Source: Gammaproteobacteria bacterium (GTDB lineage Bacteria > Pseudomonadota > Gammaproteobacteria > HK1). From it: a DNA stretch of 64,000 nucleotides. Made by a program: the position numbers and the translations under genes. Of the stretch, positions 1 through 7,672 are shown piece by piece. Position 1 is the first letter of the stretch. The number at the start of each line of letters is the position of its first letter. The stretch is taken from positions 124,001-188,000 of the forward strand of contig JAJEAD010000011.1 in assembly GCA_022824305.1 (NCBI GenBank). The letters are read 5' to 3'. The notes beneath the pieces are model-generated. The model worked only from the letters and a program-made list of their open reading frames with translations, did not search any database and was not told the DNA's origin.

Positions 1-152
1 CGCAGCGAGTGGCGTTCGGGGTGAGGACTCCCCGGCACACTCTCCTTGCGCGGATGGCCTCGCGTGCGCGCCACATCCGTGGAGTCGGGCTGCCCGCATC
101 CCATGAAGCGTTTGTGCGCGTTCTCTACTGCCGGTATCGCTAAGACCTGAGC

Positions 153-3100
153 TCATCGCGCCAGCCGGTCCCGCGCTGCCGCGATCTCGGCAATCGCCAT
201 GTCGATGTCTTCATGACATCGCCAGGCGGGTATCCGCAGGACCGTCCAGCCGATGTTGGACAGCACGCGATCACGGGCCACATCCTGGCGTCGCTGTCTG
301 CCCCGGATATCGAGGTGCTGGTCGCCGTCCACCTCGACGTTCAGCTTCATCCCACGCTCCATCAACGCGAAATCGAGTTCATATCCTTCAACATTGAGCT
401 TGGCGTAGGGTCGAAGATCACCGCGCTGCATGGCGTCGAACAGCATCTGCTCCGACCTGCTGTCGATCCGGAATTCCGCGACGGCCGGACCGTCCTTCGC
501 ATACCCGGGCAACTCGTCGGACAGATAGGCGCGCAGAGCGGCCAGAGTCGGGCTTCCCAATGCGCCGATGGACGGATGGCCGAGAACGACGAGTGCCTGA
601 CGGGCGCGGCTGACGGCGACGTTCAGGAGGTTCCTCTCCCGCTCGATCCAGCGGGCGCTGCTTCCGGACATGCCGGGAGCCAGAACCGGGGAGATGAGGA
701 CGGCGTCGCGTTCGTCGCCCTGAAGGCGGTGCGCGGTTCCGCATACGAAGCCGGCTTCGTCCAGCATCGGACGACCGAAGCGCTCCTGGGCAAGCCCTTC
801 GATGAGGTGCGCCTGCGCGGCGTACGGGGTGACGACACCGACGCTCCAGCCGGACTTCAGCAGGTCGCCGAGCCGCTCGGTCGCCCGTCCCGCTTCTGCG
901 CGGTTGCACCAGCTCGTGCCGGAACGGGGCCTTTCCGCTTCGCCTTCGACGTCCTGCCACAGGATGGCCCGGTCTCGCTCCGAGACCCCGGTCAGCACGG
1001 TGAGCTCGTCGTTGTAGAACGTTCGGTTGAACCAGCGGGCAATGTGCGGGTGGCAACGGTAGTGCTCGTTGAGCAGAACCGGGGGCGCGGACTTTCCTGC
1101 GGGGTATTCGAACGCGAGGTAGGCCGAGCCCGACTTGTGGTGGATGCCGCGGCGGCGCAGGTCGTCGCTGTCGAACCCCGCCTCCTCGGCGATCGTCTGC
1201 AAGAGCCCGTCGCCGAGAGGAACGATCGGCTGCAATTGGCACGGATCGCCGACCGCCGCCAAGCGCTTGGCGCGATAGGCCAGGGGCAGCACCGCGGCCA
1301 GGCTGCACTGACTGGCCTCGTCCACGATCACGAGGTCGAACAGACCGGCCTCGAGAGGAAAGTTCGAGCCGGCGGACAACGCCGTGCATGCCCAGCCTCG
1401 CAAGTCCGGAAGAGCGTTGCCGACGATGTTGCGGAATGCTGGGCCACCCGCTTGCGACCTGCCGACGATCCCGAGCCGGCCGGCGCCGGAACGCATGCGC
1501 GCCGCCGAATCCGCGCGAATCGCGCAGAGGCTCGCTTCCGCCCATCTCCGGTCCCGGCCCGAGATCGCGATTGCAGGGTCGCCTACTTCGGCTTTCAGCT
1601 TCCGATGTTCTTCGCGTCCGGCTTCAAACCGGCGGTTCAGCGTCGACCGGCGCCCGTCGAGCCGGGCCCAGGTTGCGATCTGCTCCAGGGAAGCGGTCTC
1701 GACACAGCCGAGCCGCCTGCGAAGGCGCCGCGCCCTCAAGCGACGGAAGAACCACGCGCGCAGGAGCCGTTCGGCCCGCCGGCCGATCCTGCCGGAATCG
1801 AAAGGCGGGGTGGGAGCACGTCCGCCGGACCAGAGCGTCTGCACGACCGCCGCCAGGTCCGAACGGGTCGTTTCCATCTCCTCGACGACCGACAGCAATT
1901 CGTCGTCCAGCCTGTCGAGACGCGTCAGCTTCTCCATCAAGGCCGCACGCTCATCGGCACTGCGTCTCAACGCGGCGCGCGCTTCCGCCGGGTCGCCCTC
2001 CTCCTTCTTCGCCCTGTCCAGGGCGGCTGTAATGCGTCCTGGAACCTGCTCGCGTTCGACACGTCTGCCGGTTCGCACCAGCAATCCGCCGCCGATGTCC
2101 TGTTCCGCGCGCTCGACGGCGACGTCGACCGCGCCGTTGTTGGTCGAGGTCACTAGGACCTTGTCGCCGTCGAGCCATGCGTTCGTCACAGCATTCACGA
2201 CGAGTTGTGTCTTGCCCGTGCCCGGCGGGCCGGTCACGATCGTGAGGGGTTCGCGGCGGAGGCGCTCGAGCGCCTCTTCCTGGGATTGGTTGGATAGAAG
2301 AGGCGCGGCAAGCGGTCCGGACGGGGGCAGCTTGTCCCGCTTCGGCGCGAATCCGCCGACGACGAGATGTGCCGCTGCCGTGTTCGCCCAGTCCGTTCGG
2401 GCTTCCAGACGTTTCAGTTCGTCGAGAAGGACGACGTTGAATGCGGAGCGTTCGGCCAGGACCGATATTGCGGCGTTGTAGACGCCTTGCGCGCGACGGA
2501 CATGCGAGTCGAGCGTTCCAGGATCGAGCGGCGACAGGATGCCGAAGCCCAGCAGGCCGGCGGTGTCGGCGGCAATCTCGGCAAACGCTTCTGCGTCGCC
2601 GAAGGGCAGCCCGTTGCGGAGAAGATCGGCGATGTCTTCGGCGGCCGATGGATCGAAGCCGCCGCCAGCCGTGATGGCCGTATTGTATTCCGGCTCGGTG
2701 CTGGCATGGAGTTGCCACCCGTTGGCGGAATCCTTCTCCGGCTCGATCTGGACGACGAAGAGCGGGGCCACTCTGGGCTTGCGGTCTCGGCCAACGGTTA
2801 CGACCGTCGGCCAACCGTAGATTACCGCTTTCCTGTTCCCCGATTCGTCGGGAGGGCCCAGCTTGCGGGCAAGCTTGTCGGGTGCGGGTATTGAGTCGCT
2901 GTGCCCGACCACGAGCTTCTCTTCGCCGGAGTGGCGGAACCACCGGGAATCCAGCTCATCGTGCGAAACGAGCGATCGCGTCGCTTCCGCCTCGACGCAC
3001 CTTCGCGCATATCGACAGAGCTGCTGCCAGGCGGCTTGTGAATCGCTTCGGTACGGCTCCCGAGACCCGGCCTGGTTCGGACTTGCGCTACGTGCGCCGC

Positions 3101-3296
3101 TTCGCGAATCGCCTGCCGCACCTTCCCCCGCGGTGGGAACCCGGGTGCTGTCGGCGCCGGCGCAGCCACTGCAAATCACCCCCCTGGTCGAGGGTGCCCA
3201 GTGCGCCCGGTCCCCCACATCCAGCTCCGCTCCGCAGTTCCGGCAGCGGTCGGCAAACTTCAATCGGATTACACGCGCATCTTCGGGGAGTTGCAT
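153..3296 (-). CDS. Superfamily 1 helicase with N-terminal zinc ribbon and C-terminal nuclease domain
   Basis: The 1047-residue protein begins with a Cys4 zinc ribbon (CxxC at residues 18/21 and 42/45). A superfamily 1 helicase core of the DNA2/NAM7 type follows: Walker A GPPGTGKT near residue 355, Walker B IVDEASQC near 653, and a late motif NVAVSRARQ typical of UvrD/Upf1-like helicases. The last ~100 residues resemble DUF559/Vsr-like PD-(D/E)xK nucleases, with ELDFAL followed by NVEVDGDQH. It probably unwinds and cuts nucleic acid. Such helicase-nuclease fusions are common in phage-defence islands, but I cannot assign a named system. It diverges from an AbiEii-like unit. The ATG at 3296 has only a weak ribosome site, so the exact start is uncertain. 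Confidence 0.85.
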   Translation of the reverse strand: MQLPEDARVIRLKFADRCRNCGAELDVGDRAHWAPSTRGVICSGCAGADSTRVPTAGEGAAGDSRSGARSASPNQAGSREPYRSDSQAAWQQLCRYARRCVEAEATRSLVSHDELDSRWFRHSGEEKLVVGHSDSIPAPDKLARKLGPPDESGNRKAVIYGWPTVVTVGRDRKPRVAPLFVVQIEPEKDSANGWQLHASTEPEYNTAITAGGGFDPSAAEDIADLLRNGLPFGDAEAFAEIAADTAGLLGFGILSPLDPGTLDSHVRRAQGVYNAAISVLAERSAFNVVLLDELKRLEARTDWANTAAAHLVVGGFAPKRDKLPPSGPLAAPLLSNQSQEEALERLRREPLTIVTGPPGTGKTQLVVNAVTNAWLDGDKVLVTSTNNGAVDVAVERAEQDIGGGLLVRTGRRVEREQVPGRITAALDRAKKEEGDPAEARAALRRSADERAALMEKLTRLDRLDDELLSVVEEMETTRSDLAAVVQTLWSGGRAPTPPFDSGRIGRRAERLLRAWFFRRLRARRLRRRLGCVETASLEQIATWARLDGRRSTLNRRFEAGREEHRKLKAEVGDPAIAISGRDRRWAEASLCAIRADSAARMRSGAGRLGIVGRSQAGGPAFRNIVGNALPDLRGWACTALSAGSNFPLEAGLFDLVIVDEASQCSLAAVLPLAYRAKRLAAVGDPCQLQPIVPLGDGLLQTIAEEAGFDSDDLRRRGIHHKSGSAYLAFEYPAGKSAPPVLLNEHYRCHPHIARWFNRTFYNDELTVLTGVSERDRAILWQDVEGEAERPRSGTSWCNRAEAGRATERLGDLLKSGWSVGVVTPYAAQAHLIEGLAQERFGRPMLDEAGFVCGTAHRLQGDERDAVLISPVLAPGMSGSSARWIERERNLLNVAVSRARQALVVLGHPSIGALGSPTLAALRAYLSDELPGYAKDGPAVAEFRIDSRSEQMLFDAMQRGDLRPYAKLNVEGYELDFALMERGMKLNVEVDGDQHLDIRGRQRRQDVARDRVLSNIGWTVLRIPAWRCHEDIDMAIAEIAAARDRLAR

Positions 3297-3666
3297 CGTC
3301 GGATCCCGGTGCGAACGGGGGCGCAGAAACGGTGGAGTCCGGAACGGGTCGGATCAATGGTGCCGTACCTGCCGGAGCCGTGCCAGCGACACCGGAGCAT
3401 GTGGGCGGCGGCCCATCGAGTAGCTAGGGCAGTTCAGGCTGGTTCGATGTCTGCCTGGATCTCCGTATTGGCCGTTCACCTGTTCTCGCATTCGTGTGTA
3501 TTCCGTTGTAACGAAGCCGAACGGGAACCTGTCAACGGGACACTCGCTTTCTACCTCCTTGTCAATCACCATCATCGCCCGTCCGGACTCCATGCAGAGT
3601 CATCTTCCTGCCAAACCCGAAGCTCTTTGCGCCGTGGTTCGCTACGGCCTTAGACTATGACCTCAT
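3297..3666. other. Divergent intergenic region with promoter-like sites
   Basis: No convincing gene lies in these 370 bases, which look less GC-rich than their surroundings. On the minus strand TTGACA (3535-3530) is followed after 18 bases by TTACAA (3511-3506), a possible promoter for the helicase gene with a ~200-base leader. A 79-codon minus-strand reading frame here (3354-3593) resembles nothing I recognise and was not called. Confidence 0.45.
3627..3656 (+). promoter_or_regulatory. Putative sigma70 promoter for the AbiEii-like unit
   Basis: TTGCGC (3627-3632) and TAGACT (3651-3656) are separated by 18 bases. The predicted start is near 3663, only a few bases before the ATG at 3667, so the mRNA would be leaderless or nearly so. 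The hexamers match consensus only moderately. Confidence 0.4.
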
Positions 3667-3912
3667 ATGGCGAACGATGACGAGAGCGAACTCCGCGCCT
3701 TCGTCGATGCATGGCGGATTGCATCGGAACGGCTGGAGGCGCTACGGCGCGAGGACCTTCGCAACGTCGAGGCATCCCACCACATCGAGGCGCTGACCAG
3801 CGCATTCGAAGCCACGCTTGCGGGCCCGGTGAGGAAGAGCTCCGGGCTGGTAGAGCAACAGAGGATCTTTGCCAGGATGACGGATGCGGAATCTCTTTCT
3901 CCTCGCGGATGA
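3667..3912 (+). CDS. Small hypothetical protein, partner of AbiEii-like gene
   Basis: An 81-residue, acidic, largely helical protein with no recognised family. Its 3' end overlaps the next gene by 29 bases in another frame, which suggests translational coupling and a joint function. By position it could be the antitoxin or chaperone partner of the nucleotidyltransferase, but no DNA-binding motif is visible, so that role is inference only. Confidence 0.55.
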   Translation: MANDDESELRAFVDAWRIASERLEALRREDLRNVEASHHIEALTSAFEATLAGPVRKSSGLVEQQRIFARMTDAESLSPRG

Positions 3913-4456
3913 GATTCAGTCCTTCTGCCGGGAGCGAGGGTGGAGGTTCTGCTTCATCGGCGGTATCGCCCTGCAGCGCTGGGGAGAGCCCCGACTCACC
4001 GCAGATGTCGATCTCACCATCCTGACCGGCTTCGGCAGAGAGGCAGAGTATATTGAAGAGCTCTGCCGTGCCTTTGCCGGGCGAGTTCCCGATGCCGCCG
4101 AATTTGCGCGCCGCAGCCGGGTGCTTCTCCTTCAGTCCAGGCGAGGCGTCCCAATCGACATCTCCCTCGGCGCGCTGCCCTTCGAGGAGCGCGTGGTCGA
4201 TCGTGCAAGCCTCTTTCGATTCCTCGATACCGTGAGCCTGAACACGTGCTCGGCGGAAGATCTCGTTACGTTGAAAGCCTTTGCCGATCGCGCTCGGGAC
4301 TGGGCCGACATCGAGGGGATAGTGCTGCGGAGCGGACATTTTCTCGATTGGGGCTCGCTCGAAGCCGAGCTCCAGCCCCTCTGTGAAGCAAAGGATGCAC
4401 CGCACGTCCTGCCTCGATTGCGGGCGCTGCGATCCTCAGCCGGCGAGAGGAGCTGA
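3884..4456 (+). CDS. AbiEii/AbiGii-like nucleotidyltransferase
   Basis: This 190-residue protein has the minimal nucleotidyltransferase signature: FIGGIALQRW near residues 23-32, then the acidic motif TADVDLTI about ten residues later. A third acidic position is likely in VPIDISL. Proteins of this family include the AbiEii toxin, which transfers nucleotides to tRNA and causes abortive infection, and related uncharacterised enzymes. It overlaps the preceding small gene by 29 bases and sits opposite a helicase-nuclease gene, giving a defence-like context. No AbiEi-type winged-helix antitoxin is present, so a classical AbiE system is not supported. Confidence 0.7.
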   Translation: MRNLFLLADEIQSFCRERGWRFCFIGGIALQRWGEPRLTADVDLTILTGFGREAEYIEELCRAFAGRVPDAAEFARRSRVLLLQSRRGVPIDISLGALPFEERVVDRASLFRFLDTVSLNTCSAEDLVTLKAFADRARDWADIEGIVLRSGHFLDWGSLEAELQPLCEAKDAPHVLPRLRALRSSAGERS

Positions 4457-4563
4457 CGGTAGAAACCCTTCGCCGGAACCGGCTTGTTCGGGCGCCTGCT
4501 CCCGGAACGGTCGCGCCCGGGGCGAGACTCGGGCTGCGGCCCCGGGAGCGGACCTTGAGGTCC

Positions 4564-5796
4564 TCAGCCTCCGGCGAGGCAGCGCAGCCGGGTGACGCTG
4601 CTCAGCGCGTCGAGGCCGCGTCCCAGATCCGCCTTGATGTCCTCGGGATCCTCGAGGCCGACGCCGACCCGGATCAGCGCCTCCGTCACTCCGGCCGCCG
4701 CCCGCTCTTCGGCCGTGATGCGGCTGTGGGTAGTGGAGGCGGGATGGGTGACGGTGGTCTTGGCGTCTCCGAGATTCGCGGTGATGGACAGCCAGCGGGT
4801 GTGATCGAGCACCCGCCATGCCTCTTCCCGGCCACCCCGGATCTCGAAGGACACGATGCCGCCGAAGCCCTTCTGCTGGCGCCGGGCGAGGTGGTGCTGG
4901 GGGTGGCGCTCGAGCCCGAGGTAGTGAACCCGTTCCACCGCGGGGTGGGATTCCAGCCAGCGTGCGACCTTCATTGCGCTCTCGCAGTGGGCCTGCATGC
5001 GCAGGCGCAGCGTCTCGAGGCCCTTCAGGAAGACCCAGGCATTGAAGGGACTCATGCTCGGACCGGCGGTGCGCATGACCTTGTATGCCTCGTTTCCGAC
5101 CGAGTCGTCGTTGGTCACGATGGCGCCACCCACGCAGCGGCCCTGGCCGTCGAGGTACTTCGTGGCGGAGTGCACCACCACGTCGGCGCCGAGGTCGAGC
5201 GGACGCTGAAGGACCGGAGTGCAGGAGACATTGTCCACCGCAAGAAGCGCCCCGCGTTCGTGGGCCAGCGAGGCGACCTGCTGGATATCCACTACCTCCC
5301 CGAGCGGATTCGAAGGGCTCTCGAGCAGCAGCAGGCGGGTTTCGCGCCGCATCGCGTCGTGCCACTGGTCGAGGTCGGCGAGATCCACGTAGGTCACCTC
5401 CACCCCGAAGCGCCCGAACACATTGTTGAACAGCGAGATGGTGGACCCGAACACGTTGCGCGAGACCACCACGTGGTCTCCCGCTTTCAGGACGGCGAGC
5501 CCGAGGGTGAGGATGGCTCCCATGCCCGATGCGGTGGCGATGCAGCGGGAACCGCCTTCGAGCGCGGCGAGGCGTTCCTCGAAGGTGCGCACGGTGGGGT
5601 TGGTGAAACGCGAGTAGACGTTGCCCGGCTCGGTCTCGGCGAATCGGGCCGCCGCCTCCGCCGCGCTCCGGAATGCGAAGCTCGACGTCAGAAAGACGGG
5701 ATCGTTGTGCTCGCCTTCCGGGCCGCGGCGCTGGCCCTCGCGAACCGCCAGCGTATCGAAAGCGGCGTCGCTTCCCCTCTCGTAGTCCCGGTTCAT
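4564..5796 (-). CDS. metZ: O-succinylhomoserine sulfhydrylase
   Basis: A 410-residue PLP enzyme of the Cys/Met metabolism family. It makes homocysteine from O-succinylhomoserine and sulfide for methionine synthesis. The family pattern is clear: SRFTNPT, the phosphate loop ATASGMGA, and the PLP lysine in VVHSATKYLDGQG. The ATG at 5796 was chosen over an upstream one because GGAGG lies 5 bases before it and it gives the usual MetZ N-terminus. The start overlaps the stop of the upstream sulfurtransferase as ATGA, so the two are probably translated together. MetZ and the related MetB/MetY are hard to separate by eye; the overall pattern favours MetZ. Confidence 0.88.
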   Translation of the reverse strand: MNRDYERGSDAAFDTLAVREGQRRGPEGEHNDPVFLTSSFAFRSAAEAAARFAETEPGNVYSRFTNPTVRTFEERLAALEGGSRCIATASGMGAILTLGLAVLKAGDHVVVSRNVFGSTISLFNNVFGRFGVEVTYVDLADLDQWHDAMRRETRLLLLESPSNPLGEVVDIQQVASLAHERGALLAVDNVSCTPVLQRPLDLGADVVVHSATKYLDGQGRCVGGAIVTNDDSVGNEAYKVMRTAGPSMSPFNAWVFLKGLETLRLRMQAHCESAMKVARWLESHPAVERVHYLGLERHPQHHLARRQQKGFGGIVSFEIRGGREEAWRVLDHTRWLSITANLGDAKTTVTHPASTTHSRITAEERAAAGVTEALIRVGVGLEDPEDIKADLGRGLDALSSVTRLRCLAGG

Positions 5797-6614
5797 GACA
5801 CCTCCACGGGCAGGTCTTCCCGATTTCCCCACTCCGACCAGGAACCCGGGTAACCACGCACCCGCGGGTAGTCCAGGCTCTTGAGCATGACGTAGCTCTG
5901 AGAGGAACGGTGGTGGGTCTGGCAGTAGGTGATCACCTCCCGATCCGGGGTGATCCCCCGAGCCTCGAGCATGGCGCGCAGCACCGGGTCGGGCTTCAGT
6001 CGCCGGTGCCGGGCCTCGTCCATCGTTTCAGTCCAGTTCAGATTGACCGCACCGGGAATGTGTCCGCCCCGCAGCGCGCGGCGGTCCCGGCCGGAGAACT
6101 CGTCCGGAGAACGGGCGTCGAGAAGGATCGTGTCGCCGTCTCCGAGCCGCGCCCGGACATACTCCACATCGGCCAGCGCCTCACCGCTGAGCACGGCCCG
6201 GTAGCGGCTCGGTTGTGACTCGGCGATCTCCTCGCTGATCTGCAGTCCGGCCGCCACCCAGCCCGCGAACCCCCCGTTCAGCAGCGATCCGCCGGGGTGG
6301 CCCAGCGCGTGGAGCGTCCACAGGAGGCGCGATGCGTGTCCTCCGCCCTCGTCGTCGTAGGCGACAACGTGCCGATCGGGCGCGAAGCCGATTCCGGCGA
6401 GCGCATCGGACAGCCGCTCCTCGTCCGGCACCTGTCCCGTGGCGGGCTTGGAACCGCTCACGAGCCGGGAGTACTCCAGCGACCGCGCGCCGGGCAGATG
6501 TCCGGCCCGGTACTGTTGCGGGCTCCTGAGGTCGACCAGGAGCGTGCCGTTCGCATCGAGCGCGCGGGAGAGCACCTCGGGCTCGACGAGCAGCGGAAAG
6601 CGGGGCATGCGCAT
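5793..6614 (-). CDS. Two-domain rhodanese sulfurtransferase (SseA-like)
   Basis: A 273-residue protein with two rhodanese modules. The N-terminal one has VDLRSPQQYRAGHLPGA near residues 25-41. The C-terminal one has LLDARSPDEFSG and the active-site loop ITYCQTHHRSSQ, with the sulfur-carrying cysteine. Such enzymes move sulfane sulfur from thiosulfate or 3-mercaptopyruvate to cyanide or cellular thiols. The loop CQTHHR differs from both the CRKGVT of classical thiosulfate sulfurtransferases and the CG(S)GVT of mercaptopyruvate enzymes, so substrate is unassigned. It heads a two-gene operon with metZ and follows a promoter with an operator-like palindrome. Confidence 0.85.
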   Translation of the reverse strand: MRMPRFPLLVEPEVLSRALDANGTLLVDLRSPQQYRAGHLPGARSLEYSRLVSGSKPATGQVPDEERLSDALAGIGFAPDRHVVAYDDEGGGHASRLLWTLHALGHPGGSLLNGGFAGWVAAGLQISEEIAESQPSRYRAVLSGEALADVEYVRARLGDGDTILLDARSPDEFSGRDRRALRGGHIPGAVNLNWTETMDEARHRRLKPDPVLRAMLEARGITPDREVITYCQTHHRSSQSYVMLKSLDYPRVRGYPGSWSEWGNREDLPVEVS

Positions 6615-6711
6615 CGCTCGACCTCACCCTCCGTCAAGGGGCCATCGGCTCCCGTAACGCGACGGGTCACGAGCCACCGCCCTGGCAGATCCTTTACCCA
6701 TGCCATGGACG

Positions 6712-6757
6712 ACTATAGGTCAGCCGCGAGGCCCCGGGAAAAGAACCTTTGGTTCTA
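6712..6757 (-). promoter_or_regulatory. Activator-type promoter for the sulfurtransferase-metZ operon
   Basis: On the minus strand TATAGT (6717-6712) is a five-of-six match to the -10 consensus. The position 17 bases upstream reads TCCCGG, a very poor -35. A perfect inverted repeat AGAACC-TTT-GGTTCT (6743-6757) lies just upstream of that -35. This layout is typical of promoters needing a LysR-type activator, and a cysB gene lies 1 kb away. CysB control is inference from context. Confidence 0.5.
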
Positions 6758-6837
6758 CCCTTATGCGAGACTGTACGAAGACTGAACCCAACCTGCCGAG
6801 TCGTCCTCGTGCTCGGCGCCGGACGGGAGCCCGACCA

Positions 6838-7245
6838 ATGATCAGGATCAAGGGGCTGGATCACGTCGTGCTGCGGGTCGCGGACCTGGACCGAGCCCTG
6901 CACTTCTACTCGGTGGTTCTCGGCTGCCCGGAAGAACGCCGGCTGGAGGAGCTCGGCCTCTACCAGGTGCGTGCCGGCACGGCGCTGATCGACCTCGTAC
7001 CGGTGGCGAGCCAGCTCGGCCGCCTGGGCGGGGCGGCTCCGGGCCAGGAGGGCCACAACATGGATCACTTCTGCGTTCGCGTCGATCCCTTCGACGCGGA
7101 GGCCATCGCCGCTCACCTCGAGCGCCACGGCATCGACGCCGGCGAGGTCTCCACCCGCTACGGCGCCGAGGGCGACGGCCCCTCGATGTACATCCGGGAC
7201 CCGGACGGCAACTCGGTCGAGTTGAAGGGACCGCCCGACCGGTAG
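6838..7245 (+). CDS. VOC-family (glyoxalase/bleomycin-resistance fold) protein
   Basis: A 135-residue single-module vicinal oxygen chelate protein. It starts with the family pattern IKGLDHVVLRVADLDRALHFY and ends with IRDPDGNSVELKG, holding the usual metal-binding His and Glu. HNMDHFCVRVD supplies the second strand pair. Substrate cannot be read from the sequence; relatives include glyoxalase I, dioxygenases and resistance proteins. The ATG at 6838 was preferred to earlier ones because the family begins with this first strand. It is separated from cysB by a ~430-base leader region. Confidence 0.82.
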   Translation: MIRIKGLDHVVLRVADLDRALHFYSVVLGCPEERRLEELGLYQVRAGTALIDLVPVASQLGRLGGAAPGQEGHNMDHFCVRVDPFDAEAIAAHLERHGIDAGEVSTRYGAEGDGPSMYIRDPDGNSVELKGPPDR

Positions 7246-7426
7246 CGTCCTGTGCCGCAGAGCAGTCGAGGCCATCCGAGGGCTGCCCCATGGTGGACGC
7301 CAGGATTCTCGACCGGCCGCAAGCCCGTCGAGTCCAGGAAGGGACCGCTCGCATTGGTGAGACGGGACCTGGCGCCCGAAGGCGGGTGGCGGCGGGGTCG
7401 AGGTCGGTCCGAGCGCGCCGGACAGT

Positions 7427-7455
7427 TTGACGCTCCTCCGCGTCTGGAACATACT
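7427..7455 (+). promoter_or_regulatory. Strong sigma70-like promoter of the cysB leader
   Basis: TTGACG (7427-7432) and CATACT (7450-7455) are separated by exactly 17 bases, an excellent match in such GC-rich DNA. The predicted transcription start, near 7461-7463, falls on the ATG of the cysteine-rich leader ORF, so the transcript would be leaderless. Confidence 0.65.
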
Positions 7456-7461
7456 GCCGCA

Positions 7462-7557
7462 ATGAAGCGCGACCGGTGCCCGCCCTGCGTCTGTATCTGT
7501 CCCCGGATGAAGCTCCGGGCGGCGTGCGCTGGTCGAACGGAGGGAGAGTGCCTCTAG
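7462..7557 (+). CDS. Putative 31-residue cysteine-rich leader peptide upstream of cysB
   Basis: ATG at 7462 to TAG at 7555-7557. Six of 31 codons are Cys (residues 6, 9, 11, 13, 22 and 29), with four packed into RCPPCVCICP. It begins at the predicted +1 of a good promoter, has no ribosome-binding site, and ends 31 bases before an intrinsic terminator that precedes cysB. This is the arrangement of amino-acid attenuation leaders such as trpL, but with cysteine as the sensed residue. A metal-binding or copper-sensing upstream peptide is the main alternative, since CxxCxCxC could bind metal. Translation of the peptide is not proven. Confidence 0.6.
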   Translation: MKRDRCPPCVCICPRMKLRAACAGRTEGECL

Positions 7558-7603
7558 CCTGATCTCGGGACTCTTCCCCTCCCCCTGAAAGCCACCACCC
7601 GGG
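7501..7603 (+). promoter_or_regulatory. Candidate attenuator: mutually exclusive RNA helices in the cysB leader
   Basis: CCCGGA (7502-7507) can pair with TCCGGG (7514-7519), loop TGAAGC. The same CCGGG plus following CGGCG can instead pair imperfectly with CCACCACCCGG, the 5' arm region of the terminator (7592-7602). A ribosome paused on Cys codons 6-13 would cover 7502-7507 and favour the second pairing, preventing termination. A further helix of 11 base pairs with two bulges joins 7539-7549 to 7570-7582 across the stop codon. Helices were found by eye; energies were not computed. Confidence 0.4.
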
Positions 7604-7626
7604 CCCCCGGCTGGTGGCTTTTTTCG
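7589..7626 (+). terminator. Intrinsic terminator in the cysB leader
   Basis: AAGCCACCA (7589-7597) pairs perfectly with TGGTGGCTT (7612-7620) around a GC-rich loop, and the T-run continues to 7624. It lies between the leader ORF and cysB, 46 bases before the cysB start, so cysB transcripts from the 7427 promoter must read through it. Confidence 0.8.
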
Positions 7627-7672
7627 TTTTGGAGCGCGCCCGGAACTTCCCAAACTCCCAAGGACCACTGCC

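Noticed and set aside
3354-3593. 79-codon minus-strand small gene before the helicase
   Set aside because: No family resemblance, no clear ribosome site, and promoter-like hexamers for the helicase lie inside it.
7462-7626. 6S RNA or another known non-coding RNA
   Set aside because: The length fits, but the long closing stem with a central bubble is not seen and the Cys-rich ORF explains the region better. A dual-function RNA remains possible.
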